A stretch of 24,991 bases of DNA from an uncultured Sphingorhabdus sp. (GTDB lineage: Bacteria > Pseudomonadota > Alphaproteobacteria > Sphingomonadales > Sphingomonadaceae). The stretch covers positions 1 to 24,991 of the forward strand of contig CALMYW010000268.1 in assembly GCA_937873665.1 (NCBI GenBank), in the 5' to 3' direction. This document shows positions 16,413-24,971 of the stretch, one piece after another. A model generated the notes under the pieces. It had not been told where the DNA came from. It did not search any database and saw only the letters and a program-made list of their open reading frames with translations. The position numbers and the translations under genes are program-made. Within the stretch, counting starts at the first letter, position 1. Every line of letters starts with the position of its first letter.

Positions 16413-17386
16413 CGCGCTTTCTTCTCGCGGCAACGGCGATGTTGATTTCATCGCCCGCCCTGGCACAGCATGAAGGGCATGGGGCGCCGCCCGTCGCTGC
16501 GCCAGCACCCGCACCCGCGCCAAAACCAGTTGATCCCCATGCTGGCCATGACATGTCCGCCGACGCGCCGGAACCGGCACCCGCACCGAGCGATCCGCAC
16601 GCGGGACACGATATGAGTGCGATGGCTGAGGATAGCGGCGGCGAGATCGGCAATGCCCCGGCTCCCGCTCCCCCCGAAGACCATGCCGCCGATGCTCTTT
16701 TCGATCCGGCCGAGATGGCGCGGTCGCGCGACACCTTGCGGCGTGAGCATGGCGCGTTCAGCGGCTCGATGATCCTGTTCGATCTTGCCGAGTATCAGGC
16801 GCGCAAAGGCGGTGACGGATACCGTTGGGAAGGTGAAGCCTGGTTCGGCGGCGACATCGACCGTTTCATGGTCAAGGCCGAAGGCGAAGGCACTTTTGGC
16901 GAACCGATTGAGGACGCGGAACTTCAGTTGCTCTATTCCCGCGCCGTCGCGCCATTCTGGAACGCCCATGTTGGCGTCAGGCACGATTTCCGGCCCGATC
17001 CCTCACGGACCTACGCGGTGGTCGGGATTGAAGGCATCGCGCCCTACTGGTTTCACCTGACAGGGCAACTCTTTCTGTCCGATAAGGGTGATGTTCGCGC
17101 GCGGGCCGAGGGCAGCTACGACCAGCGCATCACGCAAAGCCTGATCCTGTCGCCGCGCGCCGAATTCAACCTGTCAGCGCAGGACATGCCCACGATCGGA
17201 GTGGGTTCCGGTCTGACCGATTTAGAGCTGGGACTGCGGCTGCGATACGAGGTGCGAAAGGAGTTCGCGCCCTACATCGGCGTCGAGTGGTCGAGAAAAG
17301 TTGGGGATACGGCACGCTATGCCCGTGCCGCTGGGGAAGATGCGAGCGTGGTCAATTTCGTAGCCGGAATCCGGTTCTGGTTCTGA
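16409..17386 (+). CDS. copB: CopB-like outer-membrane copper-resistance protein
   Basis: A protein of 325 residues with a signal peptide ending ALA|QHEGHG. An exported Pro/Ala/His-rich region follows with two copies of DPHAGHDMSA (about residues 42-71), likely copper-binding. The C-terminal half (from about residue 115) is a CopB/PcoB beta-barrel with alternating aromatic strands, ending in the outer-membrane terminal Phe (FVAGIRFWF). Known CopB works with CopA in periplasmic copper sequestration. The start overlaps the oxidase stop (ATGA). Confidence 0.95.
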   Translation: MTRFLLAATAMLISSPALAQHEGHGAPPVAAPAPAPAPKPVDPHAGHDMSADAPEPAPAPSDPHAGHDMSAMAEDSGGEIGNAPAPAPPEDHAADALFDPAEMARSRDTLRREHGAFSGSMILFDLAEYQARKGGDGYRWEGEAWFGGDIDRFMVKAEGEGTFGEPIEDAELQLLYSRAVAPFWNAHVGVRHDFRPDPSRTYAVVGIEGIAPYWFHLTGQLFLSDKGDVRARAEGSYDQRITQSLILSPRAEFNLSAQDMPTIGVGSGLTDLELGLRLRYEVRKEFAPYIGVEWSRKVGDTARYARAAGEDASVVNFVAGIRFWF

Positions 17387-18105
17387 TGAAGGGCCGCACG
17401 AGAGTTCATCTGGCCGCGAGCCGCGTTCACAAATGGCTGGCGCTGGTGATCGGCGCGCAACTTCTCATCTGGTTTGCCAGCGGCGTGATCATGAGCTTCC
17501 TACCCATCGACAAGGTGCGCGGGGAGCATCTGGTGGATCGTGAGGCAATTGCCACCATCCCGCCGGACACCCCGATGGTCGCTCCGGGAACGCTGATCGC
17601 ACAGGTCGGTGCGCCTGTTGAGGCGGTTGCTTGGCGGATGCTCGACGGGGAAGCGATTGCCGAGGTTGCGACCGGAAAGGGCATTCGCCTGTTCGATGCC
17701 CGCACTGGTATTGCATTGCCGCCCGTCGATGCCGTTCAAGCGACGCGGATTGCACGCGCTGCGTGGAAAGAGGCAGACAAGCCAGCCTCACGGCCAAGCC
17801 GAGTTACCGCAGAAAGCCCTGAATATCGGGGTGCGCTGCCCGCATGGCGCATCGCCTTTGCCGACGCAGACCGCACCAGCGTCTTTGTCGCGGCAGAGAG
17901 CGGAAGGATCTCCGCCGTTCGTACCGGAACTTGGCGGCTCTATGATTTTTTCTGGAGCCTTCACATCATGGACTGGAAGAATCACGAGAATTTCAACACC
18001 TGGTGGTTGCTGGCTTTCGCCATTGGCGGCCTAGCATTGGGCATTGCTGGCACCGTTCTGTTGTTCATGCGCTGGCCGATACGAAAGAAGCGGCGCAGTG
18101 CCTGA
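17386..18105 (+). CDS. PepSY-like inner-membrane protein in the copper operon
   Basis: A protein of 239 residues. It has an N-terminal membrane helix (HKWLALVIGAQLLIWFASGVIMSFLP), a periplasmic middle part with two PepSY-like units (VGAPVEAVAWRMLDGEA..., ALPAWRIAFADADRTSVFVAAESGRI) and a C-terminal helix (WWLLAFAIGGLALGIAGTVLLFM), preceded by DFFWSLHIMDWKNHENFNTWW. The HxMDW and N-H residues recall PepSY membrane proteins linked to metal or flavin reductases. Function is unknown. The start overlaps the copB stop (TGATG); an upstream in-frame start at 17287 lies inside copB and is rejected. Confidence 0.8.
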   Translation: MKGRTRVHLAASRVHKWLALVIGAQLLIWFASGVIMSFLPIDKVRGEHLVDREAIATIPPDTPMVAPGTLIAQVGAPVEAVAWRMLDGEAIAEVATGKGIRLFDARTGIALPPVDAVQATRIARAAWKEADKPASRPSRVTAESPEYRGALPAWRIAFADADRTSVFVAAESGRISAVRTGTWRLYDFFWSLHIMDWKNHENFNTWWLLAFAIGGLALGIAGTVLLFMRWPIRKKRRSA

Positions 18106-18751
18106 AGCTGAATTCACGCCCGCCGCAGGGCGTTTCCTGCCGACAAGCGCCTACGACCGCTTACTTGCCCTGTTGACCCGTGAGGCGACATGGCGGGCCA
18201 GACTGCTCGCTGCACTCGGACCTAAACCGGGCGAGCGCATCCTTGATGTCGGCAGCGGGACCGGCTCCTTGGCGATTTTGATCAAACAGATGGAGCCGCA
18301 AGCAATCGTTGTGGGACTCGATCCCGATCCTGATGCGCGCAGAATAGCCGCAGCCAAGGCCGAAGCTGCCGGGGTGGAAATTGAATGGCTAGCGGGGTTC
18401 GCCCGCGATGCTGCAAACTTCGGGCTGTTCGACAAGATAGTCTCCAGCCTTGTCTTTCATCAAGTCCCGCTCGCGGAGAAGATCGCCGGGATTGAGGCGA
18501 TGTTCAAGGCGGCGAGGCCGGGCGGGCGAATTCTGATTGCCGACTATGCCATGCAGCGAAGCTGGCTGATGCGGCAGGCGTTCAAGATCGTGCAGTCCGC
18601 AGATGGCCGCACCAACACCCAGCCGAATGCCGATGGTTTCCTAGAGCGTGAGCTGGCTCGCATTTGTGGCAGACCGCTAGACGCCTCGTGGGGATTGGAC
18701 ACGCCTACAGGTAGGATTTCGATGTTCAACGCGACCCTAGCGTCTCGATAA
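18098..18751 (+). CDS. Class I SAM-dependent methyltransferase at the end of the copper operon
   Basis: A protein of 217 residues starting with GTG inside the end of the PepSY gene. It has SAM-binding motif I ILDVGSGTGS (about 48-57), an acidic second strand GLDPDPDA (about 71-78), and later motifs IVSSLVFHQVP and RPGGRILIADY. The substrate cannot be read from the sequence; the fold fits small-molecule or quinone/metalloid methyltransferases. A 54-base longer frame from 18044 lies within the upstream gene and is not favoured. Its overlap with the copper operon implies shared expression, although the role in copper resistance is open. Confidence 0.85.
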   Translation: MPEAEFTPAAGRFLPTSAYDRLLALLTREATWRARLLAALGPKPGERILDVGSGTGSLAILIKQMEPQAIVVGLDPDPDARRIAAAKAEAAGVEIEWLAGFARDAANFGLFDKIVSSLVFHQVPLAEKIAGIEAMFKAARPGGRILIADYAMQRSWLMRQAFKIVQSADGRTNTQPNADGFLERELARICGRPLDASWGLDTPTGRISMFNATLASR

Positions 18752-19090
<339 letters not shown>

Positions 19091-19110
19091 ACCGGGGTTG
19101 TCCTTCGCGT

Positions 19111-19187
19111 TGGTGGGCCCGGCAGGACTCGAACCCGCGACCTAGCCGTTATGAGCGGCCAGCTCTAACCAACTGAGCTACAGGCCC
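19111..19187 (-). tRNA. tRNA with CAT anticodon (elongator Met or Ile2)
   Basis: 77 bases: acceptor GGGCCTG pairing with CGGGCCC (one G-T pair), D arm GCTCAGTTGGTTAGAGC, anticodon loop CTCATAA (CAT), T arm GCGGGTTCGAGTCCTGC and encoded CCA. It is not an initiator type, since position 1 pairs. CAT may be read as Met or, with lysidine, as Ile2; the sequence alone does not settle which. It lies 20 bases upstream of tRNA-Pro on the same strand. Confidence 0.92.
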
Positions 19188-19229
19188 GTAGCGCGAAGCG
19201 ACGCGCGCGGGTTAGCGGGGTGCGGGCGG

Positions 19230-20261
19230 TTAGGCAAGCTCCACCGATCCGATCAGGTCGCTCACGCTGGTCGGCGCAATGCCGCGCCGGGCAAGGTGGG
19301 CAAACGCCTGCCGCCACCAGTCGTAAAGCGCATCCAGTTCGTCCTCGCTGCGGACGTAGGGCGTAAAGCCCGCAGCCAGCGATGGGCTGTGGAACGAGAA
19401 CACCAGAACCGGGAGCTGCTGGTCGATCGCAATGTCGATCCCCCGGATGGCTTCCTCGATCGTGACGCCTTCCGGGGTGAGGGGGATACGTTCGAGCAGG
19501 CCGATCCTGGCCAGTGCCCCGCGTAGCCGTGGAACCCGCCACATCCGGGGGTAGAGCCACGGCCCCAGCTGGCGCAGAATCCCCCAGTAGACCGTGGTGA
19601 GCGGCAATTCCATCAGGCGCTGGTTGCCTCCGATCCAGTAGGGCCGCAGCGGATGCCCGCGAAAATTGGGTCCTCCGCTCGCGCTGTAATCGAAGGCGGC
19701 GCGGACCGAGGTGTCGATGGCGATGCCGTGTTCGGCCAGGATGTCGGCCGTGTTCCGCCCCACGCCATAACGCCCCGCGCGGTAGATCAGCGGGCTGGTG
19801 CCAAAGGTCTTGACGATCGCATCACGCAGGCGGCGAAACTTCTCGCGCTCAAGCTCCTTCGGAAGGTTGCCGGCGAAACTGTTGTATTCGTTCACCTGTT
19901 CTTCAAACGGGGGGCTGACCCACGGATGCAACTGCACCCCGATCTCGGCGCGTCCGGCGGCCACCGCCTCGCCCAGCACTTCCCCCGCCGCAGGGCAGGT
20001 GGCGATCGGATAATCGACAAGGTAGACCGGGCAGACGCCCTGGCCTTCGCAGAACTGCTGGAACCGGGCGAGCCGGGCCACGGTGTGGACCGTATGTCCC
20101 TCGCGCCGGATCGGCTGGTTCCAGTCAAACTCTTCCTCGGTGTCGACCGTCACCAGGTATCGCTGCCCGGCCCCGGCCGGAAAGCGCACCTCGCGTCCGG
20201 GAGGGGGGAGGTCGGTGATTGCCGGAAGAACCAAGGTCGCGTCATTCCTTTTGATTTTCAA
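19230..20261 (-). CDS. Polysaccharide deacetylase-like protein (WalW-type)
   Basis: A protein of up to 343 residues with NodB-fold features: VTVDTEEEFDW (Asp40 and the acidic run), GVQLHPWVSPP (metal-binding His), YRAGRYGVG, and a late VFSFHSPSLAAGF. These match the WalW-type deacetylase-like family, found near polysaccharide genes. Real activity is not proved. The frame opens with TTG at 20261; the nearest ATG is out of frame, and a second TTG ten codons in has AGGA 11 bases upstream, so the start is uncertain. It follows the histidine kinase gene by 32 bases and is probably co-transcribed. Confidence 0.85.
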   Translation of the reverse strand: MKIKRNDATLVLPAITDLPPPGREVRFPAGAGQRYLVTVDTEEEFDWNQPIRREGHTVHTVARLARFQQFCEGQGVCPVYLVDYPIATCPAAGEVLGEAVAAGRAEIGVQLHPWVSPPFEEQVNEYNSFAGNLPKELEREKFRRLRDAIVKTFGTSPLIYRAGRYGVGRNTADILAEHGIAIDTSVRAAFDYSASGGPNFRGHPLRPYWIGGNQRLMELPLTTVYWGILRQLGPWLYPRMWRVPRLRGALARIGLLERIPLTPEGVTIEEAIRGIDIAIDQQLPVLVFSFHSPSLAAGFTPYVRSEDELDALYDWWRQAFAHLARRGIAPTSVSDLIGSVELA

Positions 20262-20293
20262 GCCGTTCGAACTTCAGCAGCGACCGTGCGACT

Positions 20294-21973
20294 TCAGCCT
20301 CTGTCAGCCCTCTGGCTAGGTCCCGAAGCGGCGCCGGTCAAGCCCGGCAGGACCAGCCGCAACCGATCTTCCTTGCGTTCCAGCGAGCCGCCCGCCGCGC
20401 GTGCCTCGCTCCGTGCAAGGCGCAGGGCAAAGCCGACGCCGAACACGCCGGCGGAAATGACCTGCGGGATCGATCCGGCTGCGGCGCGGAACAGCTCGTC
20501 CGTGCCGCGGCTGGCCAGGACGGCCGGCAGGGCAAGGTCGAGCCGCACCGTTCCCGCCTTTTCGCGCAGGCGCAGTTTCAATTGCTCACCCGGCGCGCAG
20601 ACCCCGGCCAGGGTGGCGAGCAGGCGCCAGACGATCCGCTCGGCCTCGATCCGGGCGAGCGGGACGGCCAGCGACCCTTCGAATTCGCGCATAGCAAAAC
20701 CGCTGCCGCGCTGGCGGCTGTGGGCGGCCAGCTGGGCGACTGTGCTGGCCACCACGTCGCCAAGGTCCGTGGCTCCGCCTTCGACATCGAGCGCGCCGCT
20801 CTCCAGCTTGGCGAGGCGTTCCAGTTCCTCGAAGGCGGCCAGCATCCGCGCGGCATCCCCGACAACGCTGGAAGCCAGCGCCCGGTAATCGTGCGGAGTG
20901 GGGCCGAACAGCTGCTGCTGGATCACTTCCGCGAAGCCCTGGATTGCGTTCACCGGCGTGCGCAGTTCGTGCAGCATCTGGCGAATGCGGTCCGCCTCGC
21001 TGTCTCGGGCGGGCCTGGCCGCAGCGGCGTCAACCGGGTCCGCTGCGGGACGGCGCAGGCGGCCGCGATAGCCCAGGTGCCGACCGTCGAGGGGGTCGAA
21101 CCATGGCACCGCGTCAATCTGCCAGTCGCCGGCGATGGCGGGCGCGCCTTCCAGCGAGACCGCGATCCCGCGCAGCGGCTGGCGGCGGCGCAGCGCCTCG
21201 TCAAGCGCGGGCGGCGCGGCGAGCGGACTTGCATTGTCCCGGCCGCCCAGGCGCAGGCCGATCAGCATCGGCGCGGCACCGGGATCGGCCCAGACGATCC
21301 GCCCCGCTGCATCGGTGGCGAAATCACAGGCCTGCACCGTGGCCGGCACCCGCAGCACATGGTCCTCGCCCAGCGGCAGCCGGGGCGAATCACCCTGTGG
21401 GCGCACTTCGACCACTTCGCGGGCGCGGCGATAGGCCTCGATCCGCCTGACCAGGGCGCCAATGCCCTGGGCGGCGTCTTCCGCAGCCGCAGGCGCTGGT
21501 GAAGCCGCGCTTTCGCCGGGCTCCGCGGTGCCGGCAGGCGGCAGTGCGCGGGCCTGGGCTCCGAGCCGCGCCAGCAGCGTGCGGACGGTGGACGGAAGGT
21601 CCCTGCGCGACCAGGCATGGCCCCGCGCGGACGGAGTCAGCGCCGGGATCAGGTCGAGCCATTGCTCCTCGCCCAGGTCGGCGCGGAGCAAGGCCGCCCT
21701 TGCAACATCGTCTTCGCACCCGGCCAGGGCCGCGACCAGCCGGGGAGAGCGCAGGCGCAGCGCGGAATCGCCGAGCATCGCGGCGCGCTCACGGGCGGGA
21801 ATGAGCTTTGCCAGCTGCGCGAGCCGGGCATAGGCTGCATCAACCTGATCGCCGCGCGCCTCGGCCGGCATGATGCCCAGCAGGTCGAGCAATTGCCGCA
21901 ACTGGACCCGCTGCAAAGCACCGCCATCGGCGCGCAGGCGCAGCACGGTCCCAAGGCGGTCGTCGAAATGCAT
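20294..21973 (-). CDS. Degenerate sensor histidine kinase with HEAT-like N-terminal region
   Basis: A protein of 559 residues. The first 125 residues are helical with Ala/Leu/Arg repeats, like the DUF2336-type region of alphaproteobacteria. A PAS-like segment lies around 215-310 (DFATDAAGRIVWADPGA...), and a HisKA domain carries the phospho-acceptor His335 in HELRTPVNAIQGFAEVI. The ATPase part (about 449-548) is weak: the N-box has no Asn (IVWRLLATLAG), the DxGxG box is absent (LALPAVLAS), and only the second Gly-rich part is visible (AGVFGVGFALRLA). There is no membrane segment, so it is probably cytoplasmic. No response regulator gene is adjacent. Confidence 0.85.
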   Translation of the reverse strand: MHFDDRLGTVLRLRADGGALQRVQLRQLLDLLGIMPAEARGDQVDAAYARLAQLAKLIPARERAAMLGDSALRLRSPRLVAALAGCEDDVARAALLRADLGEEQWLDLIPALTPSARGHAWSRRDLPSTVRTLLARLGAQARALPPAGTAEPGESAASPAPAAAEDAAQGIGALVRRIEAYRRAREVVEVRPQGDSPRLPLGEDHVLRVPATVQACDFATDAAGRIVWADPGAAPMLIGLRLGGRDNASPLAAPPALDEALRRRQPLRGIAVSLEGAPAIAGDWQIDAVPWFDPLDGRHLGYRGRLRRPAADPVDAAAARPARDSEADRIRQMLHELRTPVNAIQGFAEVIQQQLFGPTPHDYRALASSVVGDAARMLAAFEELERLAKLESGALDVEGGATDLGDVVASTVAQLAAHSRQRGSGFAMREFEGSLAVPLARIEAERIVWRLLATLAGVCAPGEQLKLRLREKAGTVRLDLALPAVLASRGTDELFRAAAGSIPQVISAGVFGVGFALRLARSEARAAGGSLERKEDRLRLVLPGLTGAASGPSQRADRG

Positions 21974-22056
21974 GATTGCTCCAGTAAGCTGCGCGGCGCG
22001 CGCAGGCGAGTGTCATACCAGAGATGTCCACGGCTGGTATCGCAGCGATTGATGCG

Positions 22057-22085
22057 TTGCAAAGCGGGACAATTGCGGCCATAAA
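22057..22085 (+). promoter_or_regulatory. Possible sigma-70 promoter for the lrp-type gene at 22203
   Basis: TTGCAA (22057-22062) is followed after 17 bases by CATAAA (22080-22085). Each box matches the consensus at four of six positions. It lies in the 229-base divergent gap between the kinase and the regulator and would give a leader of about 110 bases. Nothing else in this gap is recognisable. Confidence 0.3.
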
Positions 22086-22202
22086 CAATAAAATTATCGA
22101 GGCTCTGGGGGCAGGGTCGTGATTATTACTGTTGGGGGGCATTGTCCTGCGTGGCGCGGTTGCATCAACCGTCGGTGCGGCGCAGTACGAAAAGGGTAAG
22201 GC

Positions 22203-22667
22203 ATGGCCAATCTTGACGCGATCGACCGGCGCTTGCTCGCCGAACTCCAGGATGAAGGACGGGTAACCAACGTCGAGCTTGCCCAGCGTGTCGGCCTGAC
22301 AGCGCCGCCCTGCCTGCGCCGGGTCCGCGCGCTGGAGGAGGAAGGCGTGATCCGCGGCTATCACGCGGATCTCGATGCCTCGAAGCTGGGCTTTGCGATC
22401 ACGGTCTTCGCGATGGTCAGCCTGAAGAGCCAGGCCGAGGAATCGCTGCGCCAGTTCGAGGACGCGATGAAGTCGCTGCCCGAAGTGCGCGAATGCCACA
22501 TGCTGAACGGCGAGATCGACTTCATCCTGAAGATCGTCAGCAAGGACCTGCAGAGCTTCCAGGAATTCCTGACCAGCAAGCTGACGCCTGCGCCCAACGT
22601 GGCGAGCGTCAAGACCTCGCTGACGATCCGCACCGCCAAGCAATTGCCGGGCGTGCCGCTGGAGTAG
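22203..22667 (+). CDS. Lrp/AsnC-family transcriptional regulator
   Basis: A protein of 154 residues: helix-turn-helix at about residues 4-52 (LDAIDRRLLAELQDEGRVTN, VGLTAPPCLRRVRALEEEGVIRGYHADLD) and a RAM domain at about 65-145 with VRECHMLNGEIDFILKIV. It is close in sequence style to Lrp homologues of alphaproteobacterial chromosomes. A strong GGGTAAGG ribosome site precedes the ATG. It is divergent from the kinase gene and convergent with accC. Its target is unknown; Lrp proteins usually sense amino acids. Confidence 0.93.
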   Translation: MANLDAIDRRLLAELQDEGRVTNVELAQRVGLTAPPCLRRVRALEEEGVIRGYHADLDASKLGFAITVFAMVSLKSQAEESLRQFEDAMKSLPEVRECHMLNGEIDFILKIVSKDLQSFQEFLTSKLTPAPNVASVKTSLTIRTAKQLPGVPLE

Positions 22668-23133
22668 GCGCGGCGGCCGGATCGGTGGCGGATCAGCAGC
22701 GTCGCGTCCACCCCCGTCACCCTGAATAGGCTTCAGGGTCAATACTCCCGTTTTACGCTGAAGCTGTGGAGCGCAAGCCGAACCGGGCCACTGGCTCTGT
22801 CCGGCAGGCACGGCGCCCGGCTGCGCGATGGATCCTGAAGCAAGTTCAGGATGACGGGCGCGTAAATGGGAGGTGCTTCTTGGACCGCTCCGTTCGTCAC
22901 CCTGAACTGGTTTCAGGGTCCATCCCTGGTTTTATGCCGAAGCCATGGAGCGCAAGCCGAACGGAGCCGCTGGCTCTGTCCGGCAGGCACGGCGCCTAGC
23001 TGCGCGATGGATCCTGAAACAAGTTCAGGATGGCGGGTTGGATGGAGGTCGGTTCCCGGTCCGCGCGTGGCGTTCGTCACCCTGAACTGGCTTCAGGGTC
23101 CAGGCCTCGTCTTGCGACGAAGGTCTGGCCTGC
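22668..23133. other. Convergent intergenic region filled with repeats
   Basis: This stretch of about 465 bases lies between the ends of the lrp-type gene and accC. It holds two full and one partial copy of a repeat with a 180-base period, described separately. I see no gene: the plus-strand frames here only follow the repeats. Confidence 0.8.
22715..23102. repeat. Tandem palindromic intergenic repeat with 180-base period
   Basis: Three copies begin at 22715, 22895 and 23075, exactly 180 bases apart. Units 1 (22715-22856) and 2 (22895-23035) are complete, about 141 bases each; unit 3 is only the left part (23075-23102). Each unit opens with CGTCACCCTGAA and closes with TTCAGGAT(G)(A/G)CG, so the ends are inverted repeats. 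Each end is itself a hairpin (CCTGAA-N5-TTCAGG). The 38-39 base spacers are partly similar too. Such elements are seen between genes in sphingomonads; here the hairpins may stop transcription from both convergent genes. Confidence 0.9.
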
Positions 23134-24477
23134 TCAGCGCTTCGCCAGCCATTCCTCCAGCCACTTGATCGTGTAGTCACCGTGGATGAAGTCCGGCTCG
23201 TTCATCAGCGCCTGATGCAGCGGGATCGAGGTCTTGATGCCGCCGACGACCATTTCCTCGAGCGCGCGCTTGAGGCGCATGATGCAGCCTTCGCGGGTGC
23301 GGCCCTTGACGATCAGCTTGGCGATCATCGAATCGTAATAGGGCGGCACCTTGTATCCGGCGTAGAGCCCTGAATCGACGCGCACGTTCATGCCGCCTGC
23401 CGCGTGGTAGTTCTGCACCAGGCCCGGCGAGGGGGCGAAGGTCCACGGATCTTCCGCGTTGATGCGGCATTCGATCGCGTGGCCGTTGAATTCGATGTCG
23501 TCCTGAGAGACCGACAGCGGCTTGCCATCGGCGATGCGGATCTGTTCGCGCACCAGATCGACCCCGGTGATCGCCTCGGTAACGGGATGTTCCACCTGCA
23601 GGCGGGTGTTCATCTCGATGAAGTAGAACTCGCCGTTTTCCCACAGGAACTCGATCGTGCCCGCGCCGCGATACCCCATATCGGCCATCGCCCTGGCGAC
23701 GATCCCGCCCATGCGGTCGCGCTCTTCGGGGCTGATGACGGGGGAGGGGGCCTCTTCCAGCACCTTCTGGTGGCGGCGCTGGAGCGAGCAGTCACGCTCG
23801 CCAAGATGGATGGCATTGCCATTGCCGTCGCCGAACACCTGGAATTCGATGTGGCGCGGATTGCCGAGATACTTCTCGATATAGACGGTCGCGTCGCCGA
23901 AGGCGGCTTTGGCTTCGCTGCCGGCCTGCTGGATCAGCGTTTCGAGCTCGTCCGGGCCGGTGCAGACCTTCATGCCGCGCCCGCCGCCGCCCGAGGCGGC
24001 CTTGATGATCACCGGATAGCCGGCACGCTCGGCAATCTCGCGCGCTTCGGCAATGTCGGAAACGGCGCCGTCCGACCCGGGGACCAGCGGCAGGCCGAGC
24101 GCGCCTGCGGTGCGCTTGGCCTCGATCTTGTCGCCCATGGTGCGGATGTGTTCGGGCTTCGGCCCGATCCAGGTGATCCCGTGGGCCTCGACAATCTCGG
24201 CGAACTGGGCGTTCTCCGACAGGAAGCCATAGCCCGGGTGGATCGCGTCGGCATGCGCGATCTCGGCGGCGGAGATGATCGCCGCCATGTTGAGATAGCT
24301 GTCCTTGGCCGCCGGCGGCCCGATGCAGACCGCATGGTCGGCCAGCCGCACGTGCATTGCATCGGCATCGGCGGTGGAATGCACCGCGACCGTCTCGATC
24401 CCCATTTCGTGGGCCGCGCGGTGGATGCGCAGGGCGATCTCGCCGCGGTTGGCGATCAGCAGGCGGGTAATGGCCAT
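23134..24477 (-). CDS. accC: Biotin carboxylase subunit of acetyl-CoA carboxylase
   Basis: A protein of 447 residues, the usual AccC length. It has the start [13 protein letters not shown], the ATP-grasp Gly-rich loop [11 protein letters not shown], the active-site segments [15 protein letters not shown] and [14 protein letters not shown], and the C-terminal biotin-carboxylase domain with [11 protein letters not shown] and [11 protein letters not shown]. It carboxylates the biotin on AccB with bicarbonate and ATP, the first half-reaction of fatty-acid synthesis. It begins 14 bases after accB and is in operon with it. Complete, with nothing odd. Confidence 0.98.
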   Translation of the reverse strand: MAITRLLIANRGEIALRIHRAAHEMGIETVAVHSTADADAMHVRLADHAVCIGPPAAKDSYLNMAAIISAAEIAHADAIHPGYGFLSENAQFAEIVEAHGITWIGPKPEHIRTMGDKIEAKRTAGALGLPLVPGSDGAVSDIAEAREIAERAGYPVIIKAASGGGGRGMKVCTGPDELETLIQQAGSEAKAAFGDATVYIEKYLGNPRHIEFQVFGDGNGNAIHLGERDCSLQRRHQKVLEEAPSPVISPEERDRMGGIVARAMADMGYRGAGTIEFLWENGEFYFIEMNTRLQVEHPVTEAITGVDLVREQIRIADGKPLSVSQDDIEFNGHAIECRINAEDPWTFAPSPGLVQNYHAAGGMNVRVDSGLYAGYKVPPYYDSMIAKLIVKGRTREGCIMRLKRALEEMVVGGIKTSIPLHQALMNEPDFIHGDYTIKWLEEWLAKR

Positions 24478-24491
24478 GGGGTGCGCCGACC

Positions 24492-24971
24492 TCAGCCGAT
24501 CACGACCAGCGGCTGGTCGAATTCGACCGGCTGGGCGTTGTCGACCAGCACCGCCTTGAGCGTGCCGGCATTGGGCGCAGTGATCGGGTTCATCACCTTC
24601 ATCGCCTCGATGATCAGCAGGGTGTCGCCCGCCTTCACCGCCTGGCCAACGCTGACGAACGGCGCGGCGCCGGGTTCGGGCGAGAGATAGACAGTGCCGA
24701 CCATCGGCGACTTGACCGCCCCCGGATCGTCGGCCGGGGCGGGAGCTGCGGCAGCGGCAGGTGCCGCAGCAGCCGGCGCCGGCGCGGGCGCAGCAGCATA
24801 GACCGGCGCCGCAGCGGCGACGGAGCCCTGGCGCGAAACCTTGATCTTGCGATCCCCGTCCTCGACCTCGATCTGGGTCAGTCCGGTCTCGGCCAGCATT
24901 TCGGCCAGTTCGCGCACCAGCGCGGTATCGATGTTCATGCCGTCGGAACGGCCGCCTTTTGCGTCGCCCAT
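24492..24971 (-). CDS. accB: Biotin carboxyl carrier protein of acetyl-CoA carboxylase
   Basis: A protein of 159 residues: an N-terminal helical part ([26 protein letters not shown]...), an Ala/Pro-rich flexible linker (about 52-82), and a biotinyl domain with the EAMKVMN motif, Lys125 being the biotin site. GAGGA lies about 9 bases before the ATG at 24971. A second ATG at residue 12 (GMNIDTALV) is the more usual family start and cannot be excluded. Upstream of it the window ends after about 20 bases. Confidence 0.97.
   Translation of the reverse strand: MGDAKGGRSDGMNIDTALVRELAEMLAETGLTQIEVEDGDRKIKVSRQGSVAAAAPVYAAAPAPAPAAAAPAAAAAPAPADDPGAVKSPMVGTVYLSPEPGAAPFVSVGQAVKAGDTLLIIEAMKVMNPITAPNAGTLKAVLVDNAQPVEFDQPLVVIG

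Noticed and set aside
19653..20888. Long plus-strand frame of 411 codons
   Set aside because: It is antisense to the deacetylase and kinase genes, crosses their boundary, and is low-complexity Arg/Ala sequence.
22715..23102. CRISPR array
   Set aside because: Units are about 141 bases with only two complete copies and similar spacers, which does not fit a CRISPR repeat-spacer pattern.
23404..24690. Long plus-strand frame of 428 codons
   Set aside because: It is antisense to accC and accB, which are certain; the frame is a shadow.
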